Shown here piece after piece: positions 28,182 to 37,362 of a stretch of 64,000 nucleotides of DNA (position 1 is its first letter; each line of letters starts with the position of its first letter). A program made the translations under genes and the position numbers. Below the pieces are notes generated by a model. That model saw nothing but the letters and a program-made list of their open reading frames with translations. It was not told the DNA's origin and searched no databases. This DNA is from Glutamicibacter sp. PS (lineage in GTDB: Bacteria > Actinomycetota > Actinomycetes > Actinomycetales > Micrococcaceae). The stretch lies in the NCBI GenBank assembly GCA_031317595.1, contig JANCMB010000001.1:620001-684000 (forward strand), read 5' to 3'.

Positions 28182-30296
28182 TTAGCCGTGGAACTTTCGT
28201 CCGTTGACGCGTTCGGAGGCTCCCACCTGATCCAGGTACGGGGTGATGCCACCGAGATGCATCGGCCACCCGGCGCCGGTAATCATGGCCAGATCCACAT
28301 CCTGAGGCTCGGCGACGACACCCTCGGCGAGCATCAAGCCAATTTCCTCGGCCAGCGCGTCCTGCACGCGCAGCAGAATCTGCTCGGCGCTCGAGGGCTG
28401 ATCACCTTGCTCGATGACGGCGACGGCCTCCGGGTTCAACTGCTGCTGACCCTGCTCGTCCTTGATCCATACCTTGGTGACCTTCGCATCGATCAAGTGC
28501 TGCACATTGGCCGAGACCTTGAAGCGCTCGCCGAAGGCCGCGTGCAAGGACTCGGTGACGTGCTGGGCCACCGGTAGGCCAACCATGGCCAGCAGGGTGA
28601 ACGGGGTCATCGGCAGGCCCATCGGAGCCAGCGCGTTGTCCGCGGTTTTGGCGTCGGTACCCTCATCAAAGGCCGCCTGCACCTCACTCATCAGGCGCAA
28701 CAGTACGCGGTTGACGATAAAGGCCGCGGCGTCGGCCGAGCGGATGCAGGTCTTGCGCAGTGCCTTACCCAGAGCAAAGGCCGTGGCTACGGTGGACTCG
28801 TCGGTCCACTGCGTCGAGGCGATTTCCAAGAGCGGCATCACGGCCACCGGGTTGAAGAAGTGGAAACCAACGAGGCGCTCTGGATGCTTGAGGTTTCGTC
28901 CCATTTCGGTGACCGACAGCGAGGAGGTGTTGGTGGCCAGAATGCACTCACTGGAGACCACGGCCTCCACTTCGGCGAAGACCTGCTGCTTGACCGTCAG
29001 TTCCTCGAAAACGGCCTCGATGACGAAATCGGCGTCGGAGAAGGCCTCCTTGCTGATCGAGCCGCTCACCAGTGCCTTGGCCCGATTGACCTTGTCCTGA
29101 CTCATCCGGCCCTTGGCCTGAAGCTTGTCCAACTCACCGTGGATGTAGGCTAGGCCCTTATCCACACGCGACTGGTCCAGGTCGGTGATGACCACCGGCA
29201 CGCTGAGACGGCGGACGAAGAGCAGGGCCAGCTGTGAAGCCATCAACCCGGCACCTACCACGCCGACCTTGGTGACCGGGCGGGCCAACTTCGAGCTCGG
29301 TGCACCCACCGGGCGCTTGCCGCGCTTCTGGACCAGATCGAGGAAGGCGTAGATGGTGTTGCGGAATTCGTTGGTGCCCATGAGCTCGGTCAAGGCGGCG
29401 ATTTCCAGTTGCGCCGATTCCTTTTGGGTGCGTCCGATGCCCTGACGGAACACCTCAAGCGCCTTATAGGGTGCCGGTGCGGCTCCACCGAGCTTTGCGT
29501 CGATAAAGGCCTGTGCCTGATCGGCGGCGTCCACAAAGCGCTGCGCGACGGCCTCGTCGGCCGGGTCCACGGCGTTGGGGCGGGTCACCTCGCGGCGCCC
29601 GGTGAGAACCTCGTCGGCGAACTCCAGCGAACGCTCCAGGAAGTCCGCACTGTCGTAGAGTGCATCGGCGATACCCAGCTCGAAGGCTTCGGCGCCGGAC
29701 AACGTGCGATTGTTGCTCCACGGGTTGTTGATGATGACCTTCATGGCGGCCTCGGGGCCGATGAGGCGCGGTAACCGGTAGATCCCGGCCCAGCCCGGGA
29801 TGAGGCCGAGGAAGGATTCGGGCAGCCCCAGGGCGCCGGCGGAGCGTGAGACGGTGCGGTAGGTGCAGGCCAGAGCGATCTCCAGCCCGCCGCCGAGGGA
29901 GAGCCCATTGATCAGCGCGAAGGTCGGTACGCCGAGGTCGGCCAGCAGATCGTAGGTCTGGTGTCCCAGGGTTGCCATGGCGGTGGCGGCCTGCGGATCG
30001 TTGAGCCGCTGTACCGCCGACAGGTCGGCGCCGGCCACCAGGAAGTAGGGCTTGCCGGTGATGGCTACGGCGTCGATCTCACCGGCGGCGGCTCGTTCGC
30101 TCAGCGCGGTGAGGGTGGACTTGAGTTCCAGGAGCGTATTGGGCCCCAGCGTCGAGGGCTTGCGGTGATCAAGCCCGTTATCCAGGGTGAGGAGGACGAG
30201 TTTCTTGCCGCTGACTAGGGTGATGTCGCGGGTGAGCGAATGGGTGATGACCTCGTCGTGCATGAGTTCGGCCAGCGCCGTGAATTCTTGAGTCAT
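28182..30296 (-). CDS. fadB: 3-hydroxyacyl-CoA dehydrogenase/enoyl-CoA hydratase (FadB/FadJ-type multifunctional enzyme)
   Basis: The 704-residue protein carries out the hydration and NAD-dependent oxidation steps of fatty acid beta-oxidation. The N-terminal crotonase domain (about 1-310) has an oxyanion/catalytic region LSLGGGLEIALAC. The dehydrogenase domain follows, with the NAD motif VVGAGLMASQLALLF (from about 343), ATNTSSLSVTEM and VGFHFFNPVAVMPLLEI, then a C-terminal helical domain. The GAGLM motif has Met-Ala in place of the usual Met-Gly. It follows the thiolase gene after 12 nt, so the two form the alpha/beta trifunctional complex operon. Possible control by the palindromes upstream of fadA. 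Confidence 0.95.
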   Translation of the reverse strand: MTQEFTALAELMHDEVITHSLTRDITLVSGKKLVLLTLDNGLDHRKPSTLGPNTLLELKSTLTALSERAAAGEIDAVAITGKPYFLVAGADLSAVQRLNDPQAATAMATLGHQTYDLLADLGVPTFALINGLSLGGGLEIALACTYRTVSRSAGALGLPESFLGLIPGWAGIYRLPRLIGPEAAMKVIINNPWSNNRTLSGAEAFELGIADALYDSADFLERSLEFADEVLTGRREVTRPNAVDPADEAVAQRFVDAADQAQAFIDAKLGGAAPAPYKALEVFRQGIGRTQKESAQLEIAALTELMGTNEFRNTIYAFLDLVQKRGKRPVGAPSSKLARPVTKVGVVGAGLMASQLALLFVRRLSVPVVITDLDQSRVDKGLAYIHGELDKLQAKGRMSQDKVNRAKALVSGSISKEAFSDADFVIEAVFEELTVKQQVFAEVEAVVSSECILATNTSSLSVTEMGRNLKHPERLVGFHFFNPVAVMPLLEIASTQWTDESTVATAFALGKALRKTCIRSADAAAFIVNRVLLRLMSEVQAAFDEGTDAKTADNALAPMGLPMTPFTLLAMVGLPVAQHVTESLHAAFGERFKVSANVQHLIDAKVTKVWIKDEQGQQQLNPEAVAVIEQGDQPSSAEQILLRVQDALAEEIGLMLAEGVVAEPQDVDLAMITGAGWPMHLGGITPYLDQVGASERVNGRKFHG

Positions 30297-30308
30297 GGTC
30301 TCTTTCTC

Positions 30309-31547
30309 CTAGGCCTTGCTGCCAAAGTCTTTGTGGTTCGGGTTCTCCCAGATCACGGTGCCGCCCATACCCAGGCCGATGCACATGGTGGTCACGCCGT
30401 AGCGGACCGAGGGATCCTCGGCGAACTGGCGGGCCAGCTGGGTCATCAGGCGCACGCCGGAGGAGGCCAGCGGGTGGCCGATGGCAATGGCGCCACCGTA
30501 GCGGTTGACCCGGGGGTCATCCTGATCGATGCCGTAGTAGTCCAGGAAGGACAAGACCTGCACGGCGAAGGCCTCATTGATTTCGAACAGTCCGATGTCA
30601 TCGATGCTCAGTCCGGCCTGGGCCAGGGCCTTTTCGGTGGCCGGGACCGGGCCGTAGCCCATCACGTCGGGCTCCACGCCGGCGAAGGAGAAGGAGACCA
30701 TGCGCATCTTCGGGCTTAGTCCCAGTTCGCGGGCTGCAGCGCCGCTGGTCAGTAGGGCGGCGGTGGCACCGTCGTTAAGGCCTGCGGCGTTGCCGGCGGT
30801 GACATGCCCGTGCGCACGGAAGGGGGTGCGCAATTGGGCTAGATCTTCGAGGGTGGTGCCCGGGCGCGGTGGCTCATCGACGGTATTCAGCATCCAGCCT
30901 TCGCCGGGCCGCTTGGCGGCGACCGGGGTCAGGTCGGGCTGAATCTGGCCTTTTTCGTAGGCCGCGGCGAGTTTGGCCTGGGAGGCTACGGCGTAGCGGT
31001 CGGCGCGTTCCTTGGTGATGGCCGGGAAGCGATCGTGCAGGTTCTCGGCGGTGTTGCCCATGTTCAGGGCCTGCGGGTCGACGATCTTCTCGGAGAGGAA
31101 GCGGGGGTTGGGGTCGGCGCCCTCACCCATGGGGTGATTGCCCATATGCTCGACGCCACCGGCGATCACCACGTCGTAGGCACCGAAGGCGATCCCACCG
31201 GCGGTGCTGGTCACCGCGGTCATGGCCCCGGCACACATCCGGTCGATGGCGAAGCCGGGGACCGATTTGGGTAGGCCGGAGAGCAGGCCTACGGTACGCC
31301 CAATGGTGAGCCCCTGGTCTCCGGTCTGCGTGGTGGCGGCCATCGCGACTTCATCGATGCGTTCGGCCGGTACCTCGGGGTTGCGCTTCAGTAGGGCCTT
31401 GACGGCCTTAACTGCCAGATCGTCGGCACGGGTTCCGTGATAGATCCCCTTCTCGCCGGCCTTGCCGAAGGGGGTACGTACCCCGTCGATGAAGACGACG
31501 TCGCGCGCTGCGAGCGAGTCATGGGCTACCGGGGTGTTTGCACTCAC
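30309..31547 (-). CDS. fadA: Acetyl-CoA C-acyltransferase (thiolase, FadA/FadI)
   Basis: Thiolase catalyses the final cleavage of 3-ketoacyl-CoA to acetyl-CoA and a shortened acyl-CoA. The 412-residue protein has the nucleophilic Cys105 (DRMCAGAMTAV), NEAFAVQ, the GHPLASSG histidine motif and the second Cys in CIGLGMGG. The GTG start at 31547 follows AAGGAG. It is the first gene of the fadA-fadB operon, preceded by an inverted repeat that looks like a repressor site. Confidence 0.95.
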   Translation of the reverse strand: MSANTPVAHDSLAARDVVFIDGVRTPFGKAGEKGIYHGTRADDLAVKAVKALLKRNPEVPAERIDEVAMAATTQTGDQGLTIGRTVGLLSGLPKSVPGFAIDRMCAGAMTAVTSTAGGIAFGAYDVVIAGGVEHMGNHPMGEGADPNPRFLSEKIVDPQALNMGNTAENLHDRFPAITKERADRYAVASQAKLAAAYEKGQIQPDLTPVAAKRPGEGWMLNTVDEPPRPGTTLEDLAQLRTPFRAHGHVTAGNAAGLNDGATAALLTSGAAARELGLSPKMRMVSFSFAGVEPDVMGYGPVPATEKALAQAGLSIDDIGLFEINEAFAVQVLSFLDYYGIDQDDPRVNRYGGAIAIGHPLASSGVRLMTQLARQFAEDPSVRYGVTTMCIGLGMGGTVIWENPNHKDFGSKA

Positions 31548-31570
31548 CGTCAGGCTCCTTGCGGGTTGTA

Positions 31571-31620
31571 GGTATGGTCCACATCACTGTGACTCATACC
31601 ATAGGTTACTAATGAGTAAC
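31571..31620. promoter_or_regulatory. Two palindromes in the fadA promoter
   Basis: GTTACT-AATG-AGTAAC (31605-31620) is a perfect inverted repeat, and GGTATG (31571-31576)/CATACC (31595-31600) is a second, wider one. They lie 24-73 nt upstream of the fadA start. Palindromes like this are typical of TetR or GntR repressors that sense acyl-CoA; the regulator is not in this window. Confidence 0.5.
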
Positions 31621-31655
31621 TTGTTGTGCAAGTAGCCCTCGGCGCGCCCGGAGAA

Positions 31656-32882
31656 TCAGCTACTCAGAGCCTCGGCCAGCGGAGTAGCCACCAGTTCGAT
31701 CTGCCACTCGCGGGCCCCGAGATGACGCAGAAATTCTGCGACCGCCTCGACCTGCATGCCGTCGCTGGCGTCCCAGCACAACTGACGCAAGAAGCGCGGG
31801 GTGAGCAGGTTTTCGGTGGGAATCTGCACCTGTTCGGAGAGCTCGGCGAGAACTTGGCGAGCCTGACCGAGACGTTCGGCGGCCTTCGGGTTCTTGTCGC
31901 CCCAGGAGCGCACATTTTGTGGCATCCCGCGGTTGACGCTTGGCTCCGGCAAATCGGTGGAGGCAAGCCCGCGTCCAATGGCTTCGAGCCAGCGTGGCGC
32001 ATCGCGTTTGGCGCTGCGGCCATGGAAGCCGTTGATCTGTAGCAGCGCCGGAACGGTGCGCGGCGGCTGGGGCAACGTGGCCATAATGGCCTTGTCATTC
32101 AGGAGCTTCCCGGGGGCTACATCGCGGCTGCGAGCCAAGGCATCGCGGGCCAGCCAGAGCTCACGGGCCACGGCAAGTTGCTTGCGGCGCTTAATCCGGG
32201 CCAGACCCGGCAACTTACGCCACGGTTCGTCGGCCGGCTGGGGATCTGGCATGGTGCGCGTAAATTCAAACTCTTGGCGGGCATATTCCGTTTTGCCCTG
32301 TTCCTCGAGCACCTTGGCGATCGCATCGCGTAGCTCGTGGAGCACCTCAACGTCGAGCGCCGCATAGCTCAGCCAGGACTCGGGCAACGGGCGGGTGGAC
32401 CAGTCCACCGCCGAATGTTCTTTGGCCAGTTCAATGCCGAGCAGCTCGGCCACCATGGTGCCCAGCCCGACGCGAGGCATGCCGGCCAAACGTCCCGCCA
32501 ATTCGGTGTCATAGAGCTCGACGGGGTACAGGCCCAGTTCGTGCAGACAGGGCAGATCCTGGCTGGCCGCGTGCAGAATCCAGCTCTGCTCGTTCATGAA
32601 CTCCTGTAGCACCTCGAGATCCTCGAAGGCCTCCGGGTCGATGAGCCAGGTGCCGGCACCGGGGCGGCGGATCTGGATGAGGAAGGCGCGCTGACCATAG
32701 CGAAAGCCGCTGGCTCGCTCGGTGTCCACGGCCAAGGCTCCGCTACCCTCACGCAGGGTACGCACGGCGCGGCGTAGGCCTGCCGGGGTGTTAATAACCT
32801 CGGGGATGCCCTCGCTCGGGCGATTCAAGGGGGTTAGATTGGCCGGCGGCGCGGAAGATTCGGAGCTACTCATCTCTTCCAT
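31656..32882 (-). CDS. rnd: Ribonuclease D
   Basis: A 408-residue 3'-to-5' exoribonuclease for tRNA maturation. The DEDD exonuclease domain is visible: Asp53 and Glu55 (AVDTERASG), the HAASQDLPCL motif and YAALDVEVLHEL. A helicase-and-RNase-D C-terminal (HRDC) domain follows (about 225-300), then a C-terminal extension common in actinobacteria. The start MEEMSSSE at 32882 was chosen; an alternative ATG at 32873 is possible. It follows the DUF3000 gene after 22 nt. Confidence 0.92.
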   Translation of the reverse strand: MEEMSSSESSAPPANLTPLNRPSEGIPEVINTPAGLRRAVRTLREGSGALAVDTERASGFRYGQRAFLIQIRRPGAGTWLIDPEAFEDLEVLQEFMNEQSWILHAASQDLPCLHELGLYPVELYDTELAGRLAGMPRVGLGTMVAELLGIELAKEHSAVDWSTRPLPESWLSYAALDVEVLHELRDAIAKVLEEQGKTEYARQEFEFTRTMPDPQPADEPWRKLPGLARIKRRKQLAVARELWLARDALARSRDVAPGKLLNDKAIMATLPQPPRTVPALLQINGFHGRSAKRDAPRWLEAIGRGLASTDLPEPSVNRGMPQNVRSWGDKNPKAAERLGQARQVLAELSEQVQIPTENLLTPRFLRQLCWDASDGMQVEAVAEFLRHLGAREWQIELVATPLAEALSS

Positions 32883-32904
32883 TCTAGGCCTGTTGCGCCC
32901 CGTG

Positions 32905-33519
32905 TTAGCTGAGGCGACGCGGTAGTTGCTGGACGCCCTCGGGCAGTGGCGGCAACCCGGCAAAGGTGCCGACCATATCGGCCCACCCGCTGAGGTGGTG
33001 CCCGAGCATCTGGTCGGTCGGTGTCCAGGAGGCGCGCAGTTCAATGTCGATGCTGTCGCTCCGGCCGGCGAGATTCCCAAAGGACTCGTTCATCACCCGG
33101 GTGGCGGTTCCACCGGCCGCGCGGTACTGTGCCCCGCGTCCTTCGAGTGCTTCTTCGAGCCAACTCCAGGCCACGGAGGCCAGCAGTGGATCCTGGCCCA
33201 TGTCTTCGTCGAGGCTCGCCCGAATGTAGCTGACCACGCGGAAGTTGCCTTCCCACAGCTCGACCGGTTGCGGGTCATAAAGCAGGACGAAGCGCCCGGT
33301 GGCTAATTGTTCGGAGGCCGGCAGGATCGGGGTGTGCTGGCGTGTGTTGCGTTCGGTGGCGTACACGTCGGCACTCAGGGCCAGCGCAAAGGGGGCGAGC
33401 TTACCGGGGGGCGGTATTTTTGTGATGTGCAATTCGCGGCGAAGATCGGCGCGCGCCAAATCGGCCACGGCGTCGGAAAACACCGCGGGAATGCTGGCTG
33501 CACGGGGAAGTTCACTCAC
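32905..33519 (-). CDS. DUF3000 family protein
   Basis: A 204-residue soluble protein of DUF3000, an actinobacterial family of unknown role, usually paired with RNase D as here. Characteristic stretches are ELHITKIPPPGKLAPFALAL and GRFVLLYDP. No catalytic residues are evident. The GTG at 33519 was chosen; an earlier ATG at 33543 lies inside a terminator hairpin and is unlikely. The conserved link with rnd suggests a connection to RNA processing, which is inference. Confidence 0.85.
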   Translation of the reverse strand: MSELPRAASIPAVFSDAVADLARADLRRELHITKIPPPGKLAPFALALSADVYATERNTRQHTPILPASEQLATGRFVLLYDPQPVELWEGNFRVVSYIRASLDEDMGQDPLLASVAWSWLEEALEGRGAQYRAAGGTATRVMNESFGNLAGRSDSIDIELRASWTPTDQMLGHHLSGWADMVGTFAGLPPLPEGVQQLPRRLS

Positions 33520-33532
33520 ATGTTGAGTGTAA

Positions 33533-33564
33533 GCGTGCCGCACTCGGTCAGGAATGCGGCACGC
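33533..33564 (-). terminator. Hairpin after the threonine aldolase gene
   Basis: GCGTGCCGCA (33533-33542) and TGCGGCACGC (33555-33564) form a perfect 10-bp stem 26 nt after the ltaE stop and only 14 nt before the DUF3000 start. It may be an intraoperon attenuator rather than a full stop. Confidence 0.75.
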
Positions 33565-33589
33565 CGATGTGCCTGTTGCTAAGGCCTAC

Positions 33590-34651
33590 TCAGTGGGCGT
33601 TGTGGGCCGCCATGAGCTCGCTGAGCTTGGCGATGAAGGCATCCACATCGGACTCCGCGGTGTCGAAGGAGCACATCCACCGCACGTGCCCGGCGGCGCG
33701 ATCCCAATCGTAGAAACGGAAGGATTCGCGCAGCGTGTCGGCCACGTCGTTTGGTACCTGAGCGAAGACCCCATTGGCCTGCGTGGGGTAGACCAGCTCC
33801 ACTCCGTCGATCTGCTCCACGGCGGCCGAGAGTTTCGCGGCCATCGCATTGGAGTGCGAGGCCGAACGCTTCCACAGATCCGTGCCATAGAGTTCCAGCA
33901 GCTGGGCGGAGATGAAACGCATCTTGCTGCCCAACTGCATATTCATCTTGCGCAGGTATTTCATATCCGCGGCCAGGTCCTCGCGGAGGGTGAGAATCCC
34001 TTCGCCAAGCAGCAGCCCGTTCTTGGTGCCGCCCAGCGAAACGATGTCGACGCCGACATCGGTGGTTAGCTCGCGCAGCTCAACGCCCAGATGTGCCGCG
34101 GCGTTGGCCAGACGTGACCCGTCGAGGTGCACCAGCATGCCCTTGGCGTGCGCGTGCTCGGTGATCGCGGCGATCTCCTCGGGGGTGTAGACGGTGCCCA
34201 GCTCGGTGGCCTGGGTGATCGACACGGCCAGCGGCTGGGCGCGGTGCTCATCGCCGAAGCCCCAGGCCTCCTGATCGATCAGTTCCGGGGTCAGCTTGCC
34301 GTCCGGGGTCGGGACCTGCAGAAGCTTGATGCCGCCCACGCGTTCCGGGGCACCGTTTTCGTCGACGTTAATATGCGCGGTGCTCGCGCAGATGACCGCG
34401 CCCCAGCGTGGAAGCAGCGAGGTCAGTGCGGTCACGTTGGCGCCGGTGCCGTTGAACACCGGGAAAATTGCCGCCTGCGGGCCGAAGCTGTCGCGGGCCA
34501 GCTGATCCAGCGCCTCGGTGTACTGATCCTCACCGTAGGCGATCTGGTGTCCACCATTGGCGCGTGCGATCGCCTCGAGTACTTCCGGGTGAACGCCGGA
34601 GTAGTTATCGGAGGCGAATCCGCGCAGCTCGGTGTCGTGGCTCAAGGTCAT
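33590..34651 (-). CDS. ltaE: Low-specificity L-threonine aldolase
   Basis: This PLP enzyme cleaves L-threonine or allo-threonine to glycine and acetaldehyde. The 353-residue protein has the family fold-type I features: FASDNYSG at the N-terminus, HLDGSR (about 175-180) and the PLP lysine Lys210 in SLGGTKNG. The ATG at 34651 has AGGAG 9 nt upstream; a TTG 18 nt earlier is less likely. It is the third gene of a DUF6421-SDR-ltaE operon, 24 nt after the SDR gene. Confidence 0.92.
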   Translation of the reverse strand: MTLSHDTELRGFASDNYSGVHPEVLEAIARANGGHQIAYGEDQYTEALDQLARDSFGPQAAIFPVFNGTGANVTALTSLLPRWGAVICASTAHINVDENGAPERVGGIKLLQVPTPDGKLTPELIDQEAWGFGDEHRAQPLAVSITQATELGTVYTPEEIAAITEHAHAKGMLVHLDGSRLANAAAHLGVELRELTTDVGVDIVSLGGTKNGLLLGEGILTLREDLAADMKYLRKMNMQLGSKMRFISAQLLELYGTDLWKRSASHSNAMAAKLSAAVEQIDGVELVYPTQANGVFAQVPNDVADTLRESFRFYDWDRAAGHVRWMCSFDTAESDVDAFIAKLSELMAAHNAH

Positions 34652-34675
34652 GGGGATGACTCCTGTCAAAGGGGT

Positions 34676-35365
34676 TTAGAGAGTGGGCAGGTGCACGCGG
34701 GTGCCGTTGATGCTTACCGCGTCGGCGCTGAGCAGTTCCACGGCGGCGGCGCCGACCGCATCGGCGTGCGTGAAGCCGGCCGGGGCGTCGCTGGTCTTAT
34801 CGGTCAGTGCCTTGACCACCCAGGTGATGGCCGCGGACTGTGGGGCCTGCTTGCTAAAGAGGCGTGCGACGGCGTTGAGCCAGTATTCGGCGGCCGCCTT
34901 GACGCTACCGTAGTTGGCGTTCGACGGGGTGGGGTTCTGTACCGCCTCGGCGCTAATGATCGCTAGCCGGCCGGCGTTGGAGGCCACCAGATCCTCATGG
35001 AAGGCCTTGGTGGTATTGCGCAGCGTGCCCAGTACCTGACGGGTCAGGAAGGCGAAGTCCGCGTCGTCCTGCCCGGCGAGGCCCTTGCCGCCGCGCCATC
35101 CGCCCACCAGGTGCAATAGCACGTCGATCGGACCGTGCTCGTGATGGATTTGCTCGGCTAACTGTGCCACGGCCTCGGGGTCGGCCAGGTCGCAGACGTA
35201 ACGACCGGTGGCGAAATCGAGGCGCTCGTTGAGCCGTTCGGCGTTGCTGCCCACGGCCAGCACCCGCGCTCCGGATTGTGCCAGTGCACGACCCGAGGCC
35301 ACCCCGCTCGGCGAGGTGGCCCCGGCAATCAGCACGAGCGGTGAATCATTTGATGGTTCGCTCAT
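34676..35365 (-). CDS. SDR family oxidoreductase
   Basis: A 229-residue short-chain dehydrogenase/reductase. The N-terminal nucleotide-binding motif is modified to GATSPSGVASG (classical TGxxxGxG), and the catalytic YxxxK is present as YGSVK (about 158-162). A catalytic Ser may be that in IISAEA (about 145). The substrate is unknown. It follows DUF6421 after 12 nt, and this pair recurs together in actinobacteria as far as I recall, suggesting a shared pathway. Confidence 0.83.
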   Translation of the reverse strand: MSEPSNDSPLVLIAGATSPSGVASGRALAQSGARVLAVGSNAERLNERLDFATGRYVCDLADPEAVAQLAEQIHHEHGPIDVLLHLVGGWRGGKGLAGQDDADFAFLTRQVLGTLRNTTKAFHEDLVASNAGRLAIISAEAVQNPTPSNANYGSVKAAAEYWLNAVARLFSKQAPQSAAITWVVKALTDKTSDAPAGFTHADAVGAAAVELLSADAVSINGTRVHLPTL

Positions 35366-35377
35366 GGTTTGATCCTA

Positions 35378-36751
35378 TTAGATGCTGCTGGCACCATACA
35401 TGCCACGGGTGGACTCGATGGTTTCGCCCATCTTCTTGCTCAGCGCTTCGTAGAACATGGACAGCGGGAACTCGTCGTCCATCACCTGGTCGGTGATTTC
35501 ACGCAGCGGAGCGGTCAGCGGCAGGGCGTCTGGACCCTTGGCCCAGACCGAGGCCGGGTGCGGGGTGACGGTGGCGGAAACCAGCTCGTAGGCGGCCAGC
35601 CAGTGGGCCAGCTTCGGACGGTCGATGGACTTCCAGTACAGCTCGTCGATGGCGTCGCCCAGGGCCGAAACGACCTCAGGAACCTGTTCCCAATCGATGG
35701 TCAGCTTGGTGTCGGTCCAGTGCAGCACGTGGTTCTGGTGCATCCAGGCGAAGAGCAGCTGGCCACCGAGGCCGTCGTAGTTACGAACGCGGTTGCCGGT
35801 GATGGCAAAGCGGAAGATCCGGTCGAAGATCACCGCGTACTGCACCAGCTTGGCGGTGTGGCGGGTGCGCTCGTCGGCGTTGGCGTCGTTGTGGATCTTC
35901 ACGCACTCGCGGAATGCGGTCAGGTCGCAACGCAGTTCCTCGAGCGAGTACAGGAAGAACGGCATGCGCTGCTTGATCATGAACGGATCGAAGGGCAGGT
36001 CGCCACGCATGTGGGTGCGGTCATGGATGAGATCCCACATGATGAAGGTGTCCTCGGTCAGCTGCTGATCTTCCAGTAGCTGGCTGGCGTCGGCAGGCAG
36101 TTCCAGGTTGGTGATCGCCGAGGCCTCCTTCAGGACCTTGCGGAAGCGCACGGCTTCGCGGTCCTGGAAGATGGCGCCCCAGGTGAAGGACGGGGTTTCG
36201 CGGATGGCGACGGACTCCGGGAAGAGCACGGCGGAGTTGGTGTCGTAGCCGGCGGTGAAGTCCAGGAAGCGCAGCGGCACAAAGAGTCCGTTGCTGTAGC
36301 TACCGGCCTCGAGGTTCGCGATGAACTCCGGCCACATGACCTGCACCAGCACGGCCTCGAGGTGACGGTTGGTCGAACCGTTCTGGGTGTACATCGGGAA
36401 GAGCACCAGGTGCAACAGGCCATCTTCGCGCTGCGTCTGCGGCTGGAACTGCACTAGCGAATCCAGGAAGTCCGGCACGCCGAATCCGGCGTCCTTCCAC
36501 GCGGCCAGGTCCTTGACCAGGGCGTTGAGGTAGGCCTCGTCGTGGGCGAAGTGGACGGAGAGTTCCTGTACGGCGCCGATGATCAGTTCGATCAGTTCGC
36601 TGGCGCGGGCCTGGTCGGCCTCTGGGGCGAGCGAGCCGTCCTTGACCTGAAGGGTCTGGAATTCGCTGGCGGAAGCCTTGAGAGTCTTCCAGGCCTGTGA
36701 GTCGACAATCTCATCGGCGCTGACGGTTGGCTTGATAGGGGTCTGGGTCAT
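35378..36751 (-). CDS. DUF6421 family protein
   Basis: A 457-residue soluble protein that I recognise as DUF6421, a conserved actinobacterial family with no known function. Mostly helical with many aromatic residues. The best candidate active site is HDRTHMRGD (His243, His247) followed by SLEELRCDL (Glu271, Glu272, Asp276), which could bind a metal; this is my inference. The ATG at 36751 has GGTGGAG 5 nt upstream and is preferred to a GTG 9 nt earlier. It heads an operon with an SDR and threonine aldolase genes. Confidence 0.82.
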   Translation of the reverse strand: MTQTPIKPTVSADEIVDSQAWKTLKASASEFQTLQVKDGSLAPEADQARASELIELIIGAVQELSVHFAHDEAYLNALVKDLAAWKDAGFGVPDFLDSLVQFQPQTQREDGLLHLVLFPMYTQNGSTNRHLEAVLVQVMWPEFIANLEAGSYSNGLFVPLRFLDFTAGYDTNSAVLFPESVAIRETPSFTWGAIFQDREAVRFRKVLKEASAITNLELPADASQLLEDQQLTEDTFIMWDLIHDRTHMRGDLPFDPFMIKQRMPFFLYSLEELRCDLTAFRECVKIHNDANADERTRHTAKLVQYAVIFDRIFRFAITGNRVRNYDGLGGQLLFAWMHQNHVLHWTDTKLTIDWEQVPEVVSALGDAIDELYWKSIDRPKLAHWLAAYELVSATVTPHPASVWAKGPDALPLTAPLREITDQVMDDEFPLSMFYEALSKKMGETIESTRGMYGASSI

Positions 36752-36816
36752 GGTCTCCACCTCAATCGTTTGGTCGTTGCGTTCTTGGTAATAACGCTAC
36801 GCGCAACCGAAGAAAA

Positions 36817-36850
36817 AGTAATGCTCAGCCCCTCAAGGCTAAGCATTACT
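36817..36850 (-). terminator. Intrinsic terminator of msrB
   Basis: AGTAATGCTCAGCC (36817-36830) and GGCTAAGCATTACT (36837-36850) pair with one mismatch. On the minus strand the stem is followed by TTTTT, a classic intrinsic terminator. Confidence 0.85.
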
Positions 36851-36891
36851 AATGCTAGATGTGATGTGGACCCCAGCTTGGCGGACGGTGC

Positions 36892-37299
36892 TTAATCCTG
36901 AGTTTCGCGCAGCGTCAAGCTGATCGAATTCATGCAGTAGCGCAGGTCGGTCGGGGTGTCGAAACCCTCGCCTTTAAACACATGCCCAAGATGCGAATCG
37001 CAGCTCGCGCACCGCACCTCCACGCGTTCCATGCCCATACTGTGATCGCTGAGGTAACGCACCCGGTCCTCGGCCAACGGGGCGAAGAACGAGGGCCAGC
37101 CACAGCCAGCGTCGAACTTCGTGTCACTGGTGAAAAGCTCGGCACCACAGGCCCGGCAGGCATAAACCCCGGCCTGCGTGCTGTCCCAGTACTCACCGGT
37201 GAAGGGGCGCTCGGTGCCAGCCTCACGCAGTACCTGGAATTCCTGCGGCGAGAGCACTTCGCGCCAGTCAATATTCTTTGGATTCTCCGGTTTACTCAT
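36892..37299 (-). CDS. msrB: Peptide-methionine (R)-S-oxide reductase
   Basis: MsrB repairs oxidised methionine (R-sulfoxide) in proteins. The 135-residue protein has the zinc cysteines Cys48/Cys51 (CRAC) and Cys97/Cys100 (CASC), GCGWPSF and the catalytic Cys122 in RYCMNSISL. Recycling Cys is probably Cys66. The ATG at 37299 gives normal family length; an in-frame ATG at 37353 would add 18 unrelated residues. It is divergent from the alpha/beta hydrolase and ends in an intrinsic terminator. Confidence 0.94.
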   Translation of the reverse strand: MSKPENPKNIDWREVLSPQEFQVLREAGTERPFTGEYWDSTQAGVYACRACGAELFTSDTKFDAGCGWPSFFAPLAEDRVRYLSDHSMGMERVEVRCASCDSHLGHVFKGEGFDTPTDLRYCMNSISLTLRETQD

Positions 37300-37362
37300 G
37301 TACCGCACAACGTCTGGCGGCCACCGAAGATTCCCCGAGCCTGGATCTGCCATGATGGGACT

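Noticed and set aside
36982-37362. N-terminal extension of the alpha/beta hydrolase
   Set aside because: The in-frame extension runs antisense through msrB and gives no conserved sequence; the ATG at 37363 starts a sensible protein.
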